Below, piece after piece: positions 34,668 through 44,669 of a DNA stretch of 64,000 nt (position 1 is its first letter; each line of letters starts with the position of its first letter). Location: positions 175,800-239,799 of the forward strand of contig JAJRRA010000048.1 in assembly GCA_024279945.1 (NCBI GenBank), written 5' to 3'. A program made the translations under genes and the position numbers. The notes under the pieces were generated by a model. It did no database searches. It saw nothing but the letters and a program-made list of their open reading frames with translations, and had not been told where the DNA came from. This DNA comes from Gammaproteobacteria bacterium. Lineage in GTDB: Bacteria; Pseudomonadota; Gammaproteobacteria; Xanthomonadales; SZUA-36.

Positions 34668-37217
34668 CTATAATGTCCTGGCCACTTCGATGCGCTCAAA
34701 GCACTCGATGTGGTCGCCGGGTTTGATATCGGTATACATCTTCACGCCGATACCACATTCCGTACCCGACTGGACTTCTTTGACATCGTCCTTGAAACGC
34801 CGCAGCGATTCCAGTTCACCTTCGAAGATAACGACGTTATCGCGCAACACACGGATCGGATTGCTGCGTTTGACTGTCCCTTCAACAACCAGGCAACCGG
34901 CAATGGCGCCCAGCCTGGAAGAGCGGAAAACGTCTTTGACCTCGGCCAGCCCAATGATTTGTTCCGTAGTCTCGGTTCCAAGCATGCCGGATATTGCTTT
35001 CTTCACTTCATCGATCGCGTCGTAGATGACGCTGTAGTAGTGAAGATCCAGTTCATGTTCCTGGATGATTTTGCGGGCTGATGCATCCGCACGCACATTA
35101 AAACCGATGATGATGGCGCTGGATGCATGAGCGAGCGAAGCATCGTTTTCTGTAATCGCCCCGACACCGGAAGCCACAATGGTAACATCCACATCATCGT
35201 TACTGAGCCGGGTCAGCGCATCGCGTAAAGCCTCCACACTGCCCTGTACATCTGCACGGATTAACAGGTTGACCGTGGTTTGGTCCTCTTTGCCCATATT
35301 TTCGAACAGGTTTTGCAGCTTGGCGGCCTGCTGGCGGGCCAAACGGCTTTCACGCTGCCGATCTTTCCTTTGAGAGGCCGCTTCCCTTGCTTTGCGCTCG
35401 TTGGCGACAGCCACGAATTCATCTCCAGCCATGGGAACACCAGAAAGTCCCTGTACCACAGCAGGCATGGAGGGACCGGCAGACTGTATGGTGTCACCTT
35501 TCTGATCGATCATCGCGCGCACGCGCCCATATTCCTGGCCTGCCAGAATCATGTCACCGCGTTTCAGGGTGCCCTGCTGAATCAGCAAGGTGGCGATGGG
35601 GCCACGACCTTTGTCCAAACTGGATTCAACGACGACTCCCCGGGCCTGCGCGTCTTCAACCGCATTAAGTTCCATGACCTCGGCTTGCAGCAGAATACTT
35701 TCCAGCAATTCATCAATCCCCTCGCCTGTTTTGGCAGAGACGTTCACAAAGATGTCCTCACCGCCCCAGTCTTCGGGAATCACTTCTTCCTTGGAGAGTT
35801 CGGTACGCACACGGTCAGGGTCTGCATCCGGTTTATCGATCTTGTTCACCGCCACGATAATCGGCGTATTGGCTGCTCTGGCGTGTTGGATGGCTTCCCT
35901 GGTCTGAGGCATTACACCATCTTCCGCCGCCACTACCAGAATCACGATATCCGTAGCCTGCGCACCGCGGGCACGCATTGATGTGAAGGCCGCATGGCCC
36001 GGTGTATCGAGAAAAGTGATCATACCGCGATCGGTTTGTACGTGATAGGCGCCGATATGTTGAGTAATGCCACCGGCCTCAGAGTCTGCAACCTTCGACT
36101 TACGGATATGATCCAGTAGTGAAGTCTTGCCATGATCCACGTGCCCCATTACCGTGACCACCGGCGGACGGGTTGTGGCTTCGCCTGTGACATCATCAAC
36201 CTCGACCATCAACTGCCTTTCCGCATCTTTATCTTCAGCCGGTTTGGCCGTGTGTCCCATCTCCTCAACCACCAGGATTGCGGTGTCCTGATCCAGGGGC
36301 TGATTGATGGTGACCATCATACCCATCTGCATCAACACCTTGATCACCTCACCGGCCTTCACCGCCATCAATTTGGCCAGGTCGGCGACGGTAATAGCTT
36401 CGGGAACTGCTATTTCCCGGGTGACCGGTGCTGTGGGACGTGAGAATCCATGCTCCGAGGAATGCGAGGAAGATCGCCGCACACGGCTGCCGGGCTTACG
36501 GCGCCGCGCAGCAGCACCACCGGCGACATGCAGTTCTTTGCGACCGTAACGAGTGGATGGTCTGGCCTTTGCCCGCGATTTCTCCTGGTCTCGCCGGCGT
36601 TGCTCCTCAGCCAGCTTACGGGAACGATCTTCTTCTCTCTTACGCTCCTCATCCTCCGCCAGCCGTTTGGCTTCTTCCTGCTGAACTTTCTCCTCAGCCT
36701 CCTTGCGAGATTGCTCCTGAGCTTCTTTCCGGGCCAGTTCTTCAGCAATCTTGAGTGCCTCTTCTTCCTTGGCCTGGTTTGCCTTTTCTACGATTTCCTG
36801 ACGGGCCTGTTCTTCGGCTTCACGCTGGGCACGTGACTCCTCGAGGATTCTCCTGGCCTCCTCACGATTAGCATCATCCGTGCCTAACTGTTCCTGCACG
36901 ACTTCGCGCTTGACATAGGTCCGGCGCTTGCGCACTTCAACATTGACCGTCCGCGTAGAGGCCCTGGGACCACTCCCCGATACCCGCAACTCACTGACTG
37001 TCTTACGCTTCAGTGTGACCTTGCGTGGTGCGGTGGCATCGGTTTCCATTTTCCCGTGACTGGCCCGCAAATAGGCCAGTAATTTCTTTTTATCATCGTT
37101 GGAGACGGCATCATCTGCACTGCTGCCTTCAATGCCTGCTTTGCCGAATTGCACCAGCAATTTATCGACCTCAATGCCGAGCACTTCGGCCAATTGGGAA
37201 ACGGTTACTTTGGACAT
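34668..37217 (-). CDS. infB: translation initiation factor IF-2
   Basis: An 849-residue GTPase that brings fMet-tRNA to the ribosome. It has an N-terminal IF2_N domain ([19 protein letters not shown]), a long charged helix region of E/K/R/Q-rich sequence (about 120-220), a second IF2_N-type domain ([19 protein letters not shown]) and then the G domain with [20 protein letters not shown] and [10 protein letters not shown]. Domains II-IV follow to residue 849. It lies between nusA and rbfA as in E. coli. Confidence 0.97.
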   Translation of the reverse strand: MSKVTVSQLAEVLGIEVDKLLVQFGKAGIEGSSADDAVSNDDKKKLLAYLRASHGKMETDATAPRKVTLKRKTVSELRVSGSGPRASTRTVNVEVRKRRTYVKREVVQEQLGTDDANREEARRILEESRAQREAEEQARQEIVEKANQAKEEEALKIAEELARKEAQEQSRKEAEEKVQQEEAKRLAEDEERKREEDRSRKLAEEQRRRDQEKSRAKARPSTRYGRKELHVAGGAAARRRKPGSRVRRSSSHSSEHGFSRPTAPVTREIAVPEAITVADLAKLMAVKAGEVIKVLMQMGMMVTINQPLDQDTAILVVEEMGHTAKPAEDKDAERQLMVEVDDVTGEATTRPPVVTVMGHVDHGKTSLLDHIRKSKVADSEAGGITQHIGAYHVQTDRGMITFLDTPGHAAFTSMRARGAQATDIVILVVAAEDGVMPQTREAIQHARAANTPIIVAVNKIDKPDADPDRVRTELSKEEVIPEDWGGEDIFVNVSAKTGEGIDELLESILLQAEVMELNAVEDAQARGVVVESSLDKGRGPIATLLIQQGTLKRGDMILAGQEYGRVRAMIDQKGDTIQSAGPSMPAVVQGLSGVPMAGDEFVAVANERKAREAASQRKDRQRESRLARQQAAKLQNLFENMGKEDQTTVNLLIRADVQGSVEALRDALTRLSNDDVDVTIVASGVGAITENDASLAHASSAIIIGFNVRADASARKIIQEHELDLHYYSVIYDAIDEVKKAISGMLGTETTEQIIGLAEVKDVFRSSRLGAIAGCLVVEGTVKRSNPIRVLRDNVVIFEGELESLRRFKDDVKEVQSGTECGIGVKMYTDIKPGDHIECFERIEVARTL

Positions 37218-37275
37218 AGTCTGCTCCTTCCTGAACTGCTGGTACTGTGTGCCATCGAATGAATGATCGCGCCGC

Positions 37276-38769
37276 TCACTCTTCGTCGGCGAACCAAGGC
37301 GCTCTGGCTGCCATGATCAGTTCAGCTGCTGCTTCGTCACTTATTTCATCAATTTCCTGGAGTTCGTCAACCGATAACTCCGCCAGGTCTTCCTGGGTAC
37401 GCAAGCCTTTACCGGCCAGGCGATAGGCCAGACGTTCGGTCATACCGTCCAGGAGCATCAAGTCTTCCTGGGGACGGTTTTCGTCGAGCACCTCTTCCTT
37501 GGCGATAAGTTGGGTCAGGAGTGCATCACGTGCACGACGCCGGATCTCGTTAACAATATCTTCATCGAACTCTTCGATCTCCAGCAATTCGGATTCCGGT
37601 ACATAAGCGACTTCCTCGATGTTGCTGAAGCCCTCCTGAACCAGGATGTTGGCAACATCCTCACCCACATCCAGGCGCTGCATGAAGCGATCAAGAATTT
37701 TCTTTGATTCTTCTTCGCCCTTCTGTTCCGCCTGCTCAAGGGTAAGGACATTCAATTCCCACCCGCTCAACTCGCTGGCAAGGCGGACGTTCTGACCGCC
37801 ACGGCCAATGGCCTGAGAAAGATTTGACTCTTCTACTGCAACGTCCATGGTCTGGCTTTCTTCATCTACTACGATGGAGGCGACTTCGGCCGGAGCCATT
37901 GCATTGATGACGAACTGTGCCGGGTTTTCATCCCACAGGATGATGTCGATACGCTCGCCCGCCAGTTCATTGGAAACGGCCTGAACCCGTGAGCCACGCA
38001 TGCCGACACAGGCACCAATGGGGTCGGTACGCCGATCATTGGAACGTACGGCGATCTTCGCCCTGCGTCCGGAGTCCCGCGCACCACCCATGATAGAGAT
38101 CAGATCCTGGCCTATTTCAGGGACCTCCAACTCAAACAACGCAATCAGAAATTCCACGGCAGTCCGGCTGGCAAACAACTGCGGTCCACGCGGTTCCGCC
38201 TTGACTTCATACAGGTAGGCGCGCAGACGCTCACCGGGTCTCACGGTCTCGCCCTGGATCATTTGGCGCTGGGAAATGAAAGCCTCAGCATTTCCACCCA
38301 GATCCAGGTATACGTTTCCACGCTCAATGCGTTTAACGATGCCGTTCACCATCTCACCAGCCCGATCCATGTAAGCCTCAACCACCAGTGCCCTTTCAGC
38401 TTCGCGCACCCGCTGAACGATGACCTGTTTGGCAGTCTGCGCCGCAATCCGGCCAAACTCAGCATTGACCATCGGTTTCTCAATATATTCACCGACTTTA
38501 ATTTCAGGATTGCTGGCCCTGGCATCCTGCAGAAATACCTGGGCTTCTTCAAACTCCATTTCCGCATCATCGTCAAGCACTTCCCAACGACGAAACGTCT
38601 CGTATTCGCCGGTTTGGCGATCGATCGCTACACGCACATCGCGCTCGTCATCACTGAGTTTTTTCGCGGCTGATGCCAAAGCAGCTTCCAGTGCTTCGAA
38701 GATCACTTCTTTGCTGACACCTTTTTCATTGGATACCGCATCCACAACCAACAGGATTTCTTTGCTCAT
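37276..38769 (-). CDS. nusA: transcription termination/antitermination factor NusA
   Basis: A 497-residue RNA-polymerase-binding factor. From [18 protein letters not shown] it has the N-terminal domain, an S1 domain ([20 protein letters not shown]), two KH domains ([15 protein letters not shown] and [14 protein letters not shown]) and two C-terminal acidic repeats with helix-hairpin-helix character. The ATG at 38769 is used because an earlier one (38847) adds 26 unsupported residues. Lies downstream of rimP and upstream of infB. Confidence 0.96.
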   Translation of the reverse strand: MSKEILLVVDAVSNEKGVSKEVIFEALEAALASAAKKLSDDERDVRVAIDRQTGEYETFRRWEVLDDDAEMEFEEAQVFLQDARASNPEIKVGEYIEKPMVNAEFGRIAAQTAKQVIVQRVREAERALVVEAYMDRAGEMVNGIVKRIERGNVYLDLGGNAEAFISQRQMIQGETVRPGERLRAYLYEVKAEPRGPQLFASRTAVEFLIALFELEVPEIGQDLISIMGGARDSGRRAKIAVRSNDRRTDPIGACVGMRGSRVQAVSNELAGERIDIILWDENPAQFVINAMAPAEVASIVVDEESQTMDVAVEESNLSQAIGRGGQNVRLASELSGWELNVLTLEQAEQKGEEESKKILDRFMQRLDVGEDVANILVQEGFSNIEEVAYVPESELLEIEEFDEDIVNEIRRRARDALLTQLIAKEEVLDENRPQEDLMLLDGMTERLAYRLAGKGLRTQEDLAELSVDELQEIDEISDEAAAELIMAARAPWFADEE

Positions 38770-38818
38770 CGTGCTATTTCTCTCTGTCCTGAACTGTTTC
38801 TTAATCGCAATCCGGTGA

Positions 38819-39292
38819 TCAGCCCCTGCCGGCAAACAAGCCTGCAAAATCGGGCACCAGACGCGCCTTGGCGATATTGCCCAGATCCAGCGTGACCTTC
38901 ACGCCGTCCTGTTCCATTATTACCTGGTTCTCTTCTGTACCCAGGATTTTTCCCTTGAATTTTCTACGCCCATCTTGTGGCGCAAACAGGGAGACTTTCA
39001 CTATTTCACCTGAAAATTTCTGGAATTGCACCAGCGTAAACAAAGGCCGGTCCAGACCCGGTGAAGATACTTCCAACTGATACTGTCCTGGAATAGGGTC
39101 TTCCACATCCAGCAGGGCTGCAATTTCCCTGCTGACCCTTGCACAATCCTCTATCGCAATACCTTCCGGAGCATCGATGTAAATCACCAGCACCGGGTTC
39201 TTGGGATTACTGCTGTGATCAATACCCACAAATTCATACCCCAGGTCTTCAACCAGCGGTTGCAGCAACGATGTCAGCTTGCCTGAACTCAA
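38819..39292 (-). CDS. rimP: ribosome maturation factor RimP
   Basis: Helps 30S assembly. Core features are KLTSLLQPLVEDLGYEFVGIDH, VLVIYIDAPEGIAIEDCARVSR and YQLEVSSPGLDRPL, giving 157 residues from the TTG at 39292, which has AGGAG seven bases upstream. An ATG-initiated version would start at 39355 and add about 21 residues that do not look like RimP. The TTG choice is likely but not proven. It is the first protein gene after the initiator tRNA. Confidence 0.93.
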   Translation of the reverse strand: MSSGKLTSLLQPLVEDLGYEFVGIDHSSNPKNPVLVIYIDAPEGIAIEDCARVSREIAALLDVEDPIPGQYQLEVSSPGLDRPLFTLVQFQKFSGEIVKVSLFAPQDGRRKFKGKILGTEENQVIMEQDGVKVTLDLGNIAKARLVPDFAGLFAGRG

Positions 39293-39513
39293 TCCAATCT
39301 CCTGTATGTGACCGTCATTTCCCGGGACACAAAAAAAGGGCGCAATGGCCCTCACGACAATATCCCGCAGCGAATTTCAACCGGAGATATTCCTGCAACC
39401 AAAGCGGCATGCCGCCTGCCCGCAGGTAGAAATGCGCTTTCATTCAATCATTGCATCTTCCATTCTGTCGTAAGTCTGACCAGCCTGACCAAATCCGGTC
39501 AGCCCGGTCTACG

Positions 39514-39535
39514 AAAAAGGCCCCTGCTGGGGCCT
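39514..39535 (-). terminator. intrinsic terminator or attenuator downstream of tRNA-fMet
   Basis: AGGCCCC-AGCA-GGGGCCT on the minus strand is followed at once by TTTTT: a classical rho-independent hairpin 31 bases after the tRNA 3' end. It ends the tRNA transcript or attenuates read-through into rimP-nusA, as expected for this metY-type operon. A smaller hairpin GGAACC-AGC-GGTTCC lies at 39545-39559 before it. Confidence 0.85.
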
Positions 39536-39565
39536 CTTAAACAGGAACCAGCGGTTCCTCGAACC

Positions 39566-39642
39566 TGGTAGCGGGGGCAGGATTCGAACCTGCGACCTTC
39601 GGGTTATGAGCCCGACGAGCTGCCAGACTGCTCCACCCCGCA
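39566..39642 (-). tRNA. metY: tRNA-fMet (anticodon CAT), initiator
   Basis: A 77-nt initiator tRNA with encoded CCA. The anticodon arm contains the initiator-specific three G:C pairs, GGGCTCATAACCC, and the first base T does not pair with the 72nd position, which is also an initiator trait. T-loop GGTTCGAATCC is normal. It stands before rimP-nusA-infB, the E. coli metY position. Confidence 0.95.
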
Positions 39643-39817
39643 TCAGCAGGTGGGGAATGATATAGACTCCCTCCGTTTAATTCAAGAGCAAATTGATCTG
39701 ACTCTGATTTGAATCCAGACTTATTACCCTGTCCCAGGGTAACCGTTTGCGAGAAACCGTGCGGCAGGAACCTTTAGAAGGCTCGCTTTTCTCTTCAATC
39801 CAAGCCTGATTGTACTC

Positions 39818-41364
39818 TCAGGCCTTGTTTTCTCCGAAGGCTGCCTTGCATTGCCCATCAAAACCCTCCCGGTCGCGAACTGCACGAACTGAGTTGTCTA
39901 ACCGGGAAACCAAATAGATGGCGGCAAATGCCACCGGGGAGGTAATCAGTGCGGGATATTTGTAAGGAAATATCGGTTCAGCATAACCCAGGATATCCAC
40001 CCACACCGTGGGGCCCAATACCAACAGGGTGACGGTTGAAATAAGACCAACTGCACCGCCAAAAACCACTCCCCGAGTAGTTAGACCACGCCAATAAAGT
40101 GTCAAAACCAGAATCGGAAAGTTTGTACTGGCGGAGACGGCAAAAGCCAGTGACACCATGTAGGCAATGTTCTGGTTTTCGAATACGAATGCCAACAATA
40201 TACCGAGACTGCCAAGCACAATAATGGCTGTGCGCGACACCATTACCTCCTCTTTTTCTCCCACTTTTCCACCACGAAAGGTATGTGTGTAAAGGTCATG
40301 AGAAAATGCTGAAGCGCCAGCCAGTATCAGACCGGATACAACAGCCAGAATCGTAGCGAAGATCACTGTGCTGACAAAGCCAAAAAAAACACTGCCGCCG
40401 ATCGCGCTGGACAGGTGCAGGGCGACCATGTTATCTCCTCCGATGACCTTTCCATCCACATAGAATTGCGGGTATTCAGGCAGGATTGCAGCGGCGCCAA
40501 ACCGATTATAAGCAGCAGCAGGATCATGCAGAGGCCAATAAAAAAAATCGCCCAGAATATGGACAACTGGGCCTGGCGCGTGCTGGGCACCGTAAACAAA
40601 CGCATCAGGATGTGTGGCATACCCGCCATACCCAACGGGATCGCGATGCAGAACGAAAGCAGCGAGAAATGATCCGTGTAGAGGTTACCAAAATTAAACA
40701 GGTCTGCACCCAGCAGTGCTTTTTGTGCCACCGCAGCATAGAGTTGCGGCAAGCTGAAACCAAAGCGGAACAGAATAATGAACGATAGAATCATGAAAGT
40801 GAAGATAACCAGTGTGGCCTTGATGACCTGCACCCAGGTAGTCGCAATCATACCGCCCAGGCTAACGTAGATCATGGTGAGGCCACCTGCCACCAGTACC
40901 GCAGCGCGGAAATCAAGCCCAAACAATCCCTGCATCAGTTTGCCGGCGCCAACGAACTGAACGATCAGGTAAAACAGCACGATGACCAGAGAAGTAACCG
41001 CAGCAAAGCTACGCACCGGCCTTTCATCAAGGCGGTAGGTCAGAACATCGCCAAGGGTGAATCGACCCAGGCGACGAAACGGTCCAGCCAGGGCAAACAG
41101 CATTATGGATAGACCCAGTAATGGCGCCAGCAAATAGAATACGGCGTCCAGACCTGCCGAGAACAACAGCCCCGTGATACCCAGAAAGGTAGCCGCAGAA
41201 AGAAAATCTCCCGTTATTGCCACGCCGTTGACAAAGCCACCGATTTCACCTTCGGCGGCATAAAAACCTTGCGTGGTTTTAGAGCGCCTGGCGGCCCGCA
41301 CGGTGATCCACAATGTCAGGATGACGAAAATTGTGAAAACAGCAACCGCAGTTATGTTCATCAA
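39818..41364 (-). CDS. actP: cation/acetate symporter ActP-like (frameshifted as sequenced)
   Basis: A sodium:solute symporter of about 515 residues in 13 or so membrane helices. The first part (333 residues in frame) starts MMNITAVAVFTIFVILTLW and has GFVNGVAITGDFLSAATFLG, typical of the acetate/monocarboxylate branch. The second part begins near the shared GGDNMVALHLSSAIGG. One extra base in the AAA run at 40499-40501 joins them through IIGFGAAAILPEYPQF. It overlaps the DUF485 partner gene (ATGA), as actP-yjcH pairs do, and sits between nuoN and the initiator tRNA. Homopolymer error is likely. Confidence 0.9.
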
Positions 41365-41585
41365 TCCGTCTCTCTATCCACGCGCTTAAACGGTCGGATA
41401 GCCAGACTCATAACAGCAATAACGAAAACAAGGTAAGCCGTACTGGCAAAAAGGCCCCAGGTTGCCGGACCTTGCCCAATGGGCCGGTTGAACATTTCAG
41501 GAAGAAATGTAGCCCCAAGTGCCAGGGCAAGGAAAGCACCGGCAATCAGTGACAACCACAGCCATCCCTGACTCAGATTATTCAT
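41361..41585 (-). CDS. DUF485 / YjcH-like membrane protein, ActP partner
   Basis: A small membrane protein of 74 residues from ATG 41585 (MNNLSQGWLWLSL), with two helices (about 8-30 and 42-63) and a basic end. DUF485 proteins are almost always encoded just before the acetate symporter, here with a four-base overlap (ATGA). An in-frame TTG upstream at 41621 could extend it by 12 residues. The ribosome site is weak, so the start is uncertain. Role unknown, presumably accessory to ActP. Confidence 0.75.
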   Translation of the reverse strand: MNNLSQGWLWLSLIAGAFLALALGATFLPEMFNRPIGQGPATWGLFASTAYLVFVIAVMSLAIRPFKRVDRETD

Positions 41586-41667
41586 TAAAAAATCTGAGCG
41601 GGGAAAAATCACAGGTTTCAACGGATCTCATCGCCAAATACCGGTTTTGCTACAGCCTGTTTGCTGC

Positions 41668-43113
41668 TCAAGCCCCAAAGGCAGACATACAAACAGCGAT
41701 CAGGGAACCGGAGAAGACCCCCAGACCCAGCATCAGGAGACCGTTCAGGGATATCACGGCGTTGAAATCTACCGGTGCATCAATGGGCGACTCCGTCAGC
41801 GGTTCATCAAAATACATCAGCTTGATGACGCGCAAATAGTAGAATGCACCGACTACCGAGAAGATGACCGCGCTGATGGCAAGCCAAAGAAGACCCGCGT
41901 CCAGGGCAGCCTTGATCACCAGCCATTTGGCAAAAAAGCCGACGAAAACCGGCACACCTGCCATGGAAAACATGATCATGGCCATAATGGCGGCATACCA
42001 GCCGTTGCGCTGATTCAGACCCTTAAAATCATCGAGTTGTTCTGCCTCAACTCCCCGCGCTGAAAGCAGGATAATCATGCCGAATGCTCCTGCGGACATC
42101 AATGAATAAACGATGACATAATACATGCTGGCACCGAAACCATCCGCCGTACCTGGCAACAGCCCCATCAGGATGAAGCCCATGTGAGAGATGGTCGAAT
42201 AGGCCAGCATACGCTTGATATTGGTCTGGGCGATAGCCGCGAGATTACCCAGCACAATCGAAAGCACGGCCAGGATGGACAACATCTGCTGCCAATCGGT
42301 ATGCAAGTCTCCCAATCCTGTGTACAGAAGGCGGTAAGCCATGGCAAAACCGGCCATTTTCGGTATCGCTGAAATGAACAGTGTGACGGCAGCCGGGGCA
42401 CCCTCGTAGACATCCGGTATCCACATGTGGAACGGAACCACACCCAGCTTGAAAGCAAGGCCTACAACCAGGAATACCAGGCCAAAGACCAATATCATGC
42501 TATCGCCATCCTGATTGCTGATGGCAACAGAAATATCTGCCAAATCCATGCTGCCAGTTGCTCCGTAGATCATCGACATGCCATACAGCAACATGCCCGA
42601 AGCCATTGAGCCCAGGACAAAATATTTCATTGCCGCCTCTGAACCGCGTTTCGATTCACGGTCAAATGCCACCAGCGCATAGGTGGACAGGGACGTTAAT
42701 TCCAGACCGAGATAGATCGTGACCAGACTATTAGCCGAGATCAGCAACATAACACCGAGCAGGGCAAACAGCGTCAGGGTGTAAAAATCTGTCCTGAACA
42801 TCCTGAACTGCCGCAGATAGAATTTGGCGTAGACATAGACGATGCCCAGAATAAAAAAGCTGAACAGTTTCAGTACATCACCCATCGGATCGCGAATGAA
42901 GCTACCGTTGAAAGCAGTTGCCGACCTCAATCCTTCGGACAGGTAATCACCACGCACGGTAATAATGGCGGCAAAAACCAGCGTAATCATCGCCATCATG
43001 TGAATGATTCCGCGCCGCTCTTCACGGATAAACAGGTCAGCGATCAGGATGACGCAGGCCATGATCAGTACCCAAAACTCGGGAGCAGCCAGCAACATGT
43101 TCGTTGTATTCAT
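41668..43113 (-). CDS. nuoN: NADH-quinone oxidoreductase subunit N
   Basis: A 481-residue antiporter-like membrane subunit of complex I, with about 14 helices. Proton-path residues are in the GLELTSLSTYALVAF and KLGVVPFHMWIPDVYEGAP motifs, each with the conserved Glu or Lys. Start MNTTNMLLAAPEFW (43113) is used because the longer frame overlaps nuoM by a long stretch. It is the last nuo gene; the actP pair follows after 82 bases. Confidence 0.96.
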   Translation of the reverse strand: MNTTNMLLAAPEFWVLIMACVILIADLFIREERRGIIHMMAMITLVFAAIITVRGDYLSEGLRSATAFNGSFIRDPMGDVLKLFSFFILGIVYVYAKFYLRQFRMFRTDFYTLTLFALLGVMLLISANSLVTIYLGLELTSLSTYALVAFDRESKRGSEAAMKYFVLGSMASGMLLYGMSMIYGATGSMDLADISVAISNQDGDSMILVFGLVFLVVGLAFKLGVVPFHMWIPDVYEGAPAAVTLFISAIPKMAGFAMAYRLLYTGLGDLHTDWQQMLSILAVLSIVLGNLAAIAQTNIKRMLAYSTISHMGFILMGLLPGTADGFGASMYYVIVYSLMSAGAFGMIILLSARGVEAEQLDDFKGLNQRNGWYAAIMAMIMFSMAGVPVFVGFFAKWLVIKAALDAGLLWLAISAVIFSVVGAFYYLRVIKLMYFDEPLTESPIDAPVDFNAVISLNGLLMLGLGVFSGSLIAVCMSAFGA

Positions 43114-43120
43114 ATGCCCC

Positions 43121-44650
43121 TCAATTTCCTGCCATTGTAAACTTGGGCTGCTGGATATGCGCCAGCAATTGGTCGACTGAAGCATGCATCAGATTCACCA
43201 GTGGCTCGGGCCATAGCCCCAGCAGCAAGACGGCCACCGCAAGCGTGCCGAGAACGAGTGCTTCACGTGCGTTGATGTCCTCCAGTTTGGCCACTTTCTT
43301 GCTGCCAACCGGTCCAAAGATGACCCTCTTTACCAACCACAGGCTGTAAGCCGCACCCAGAATCAGGGTCAGGCTGGCCAGGAAGGCATACCAGAAATTA
43401 GCCTGGAACGCGGCCAGGATCACCATGAACTCACCAACAAATCCGCTGGTCCCTGGCAAGCCGGAGTTCGCCATAAAAAACAGCACTGCAAAGGCTGCAA
43501 ACCAGGGCATCGTGTGGGCCACACCACCATAATCAACAATCATTCTGCTGTGCAGGCGGTCATAAAGAACACCCACGCACAGAAATAGCGCGCCGGAGAT
43601 AAACCCGTGTGAAATCATTTGCACCATGGCGCCTTCCACACCCAGGGCAGCACCTTCTCCACCATCGGAGTTCTGGAAAATCGCAAAGGCAATGAACAGG
43701 CCAAGGGTCACAAAACCCATGTGTGAGATAGAAGAATAAGCAATCAGCTTCTTCATATCCTCCTGCACCAGTGCAACGAAACCAATGTACACCACGGTAA
43801 TCAGCGAGAGCGCGATAATCAACCAGTCAAGCGCGGCAGCAGCGTCCGGCGTGATGGGCAGGCTGAACCGGATAAAGCCGTAGCCACCGATTTTCAACAT
43901 GATTGCCGCCAGGATCACCGAACCACCCGTGGGAGCCTCGACATGAGCATCGGGCAACCACGTATGTACCGGCCACATGGGTATTTTTACTGAAAAAGCG
44001 GCTAGGAAACCGAGGAACAACCATTTCTGCACTTCCAGCGTCAGCGGGAAATCCTGCCATTCCAGTATCGACCATGTCCCCGACTGGATGTAGAGGTAGA
44101 TCAGGCCGATCAGCATGAATACCGAACCAAGGAAGGTATACAGGAAAAACTTGATCGTTGCATACACGCGCCGTGGTCCGCCCCACATGCCGATCAACAG
44201 GAACATGGGAATCAACATGGCCTCGAAGAAGACATAAAACAGCAAGGCATCAAGCGCGCTAAACACACCCACCATCAGGCCTTCCATGATCAGGAATGCC
44301 GCCATGTACTGTTGTACTCTTTCCTGAATGACTTCCCAGCCGGCAATCACCACCAGCACCCCGAAAAAGGTTGTCAGGAGAATCAGGGGAACTGAAAAAC
44401 CGTCAACACCGAGATGGTAATTTACGTTGAAAGCAGCGATCCAGGGGCTCAGTTCTGAAAATTTCATCGCTGCCGTCGATGGATCAAATGCCATGAGCAT
44501 GAAAATGCTGAACACGAAGACCAGTATCGAAATAACCAGCGCCATCACGCGCGCAAGCGGCGCACGCTGATTGCCTACGGTCAGTATGGCCAGACCTCCC
44601 AGAATCGGAAGCCAGATCAATATACTCAGGATGGGCCAGTTTGATGCCAT
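43121..44650 (-). CDS. nuoM: NADH-quinone oxidoreductase subunit M
   Basis: A 509-residue antiporter-like subunit. Key parts are LGVDGFSVPLILLT, FYVFFEAMLIPMFLLIGMWG with the conserved Glu, KIPMWPVHTWLPDAHVEAPTG with the proton-channel Lys, and AYSSISHMGFVTLG. It lies 19 bases after nuoL and seven before nuoN, consistent with tight coupling. Confidence 0.97.
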   Translation of the reverse strand: MASNWPILSILIWLPILGGLAILTVGNQRAPLARVMALVISILVFVFSIFMLMAFDPSTAAMKFSELSPWIAAFNVNYHLGVDGFSVPLILLTTFFGVLVVIAGWEVIQERVQQYMAAFLIMEGLMVGVFSALDALLFYVFFEAMLIPMFLLIGMWGGPRRVYATIKFFLYTFLGSVFMLIGLIYLYIQSGTWSILEWQDFPLTLEVQKWLFLGFLAAFSVKIPMWPVHTWLPDAHVEAPTGGSVILAAIMLKIGGYGFIRFSLPITPDAAAALDWLIIALSLITVVYIGFVALVQEDMKKLIAYSSISHMGFVTLGLFIAFAIFQNSDGGEGAALGVEGAMVQMISHGFISGALFLCVGVLYDRLHSRMIVDYGGVAHTMPWFAAFAVLFFMANSGLPGTSGFVGEFMVILAAFQANFWYAFLASLTLILGAAYSLWLVKRVIFGPVGSKKVAKLEDINAREALVLGTLAVAVLLLGLWPEPLVNLMHASVDQLLAHIQQPKFTMAGN

Positions 44651-44669
44651 GATTCTGTCTACCCCTCTG

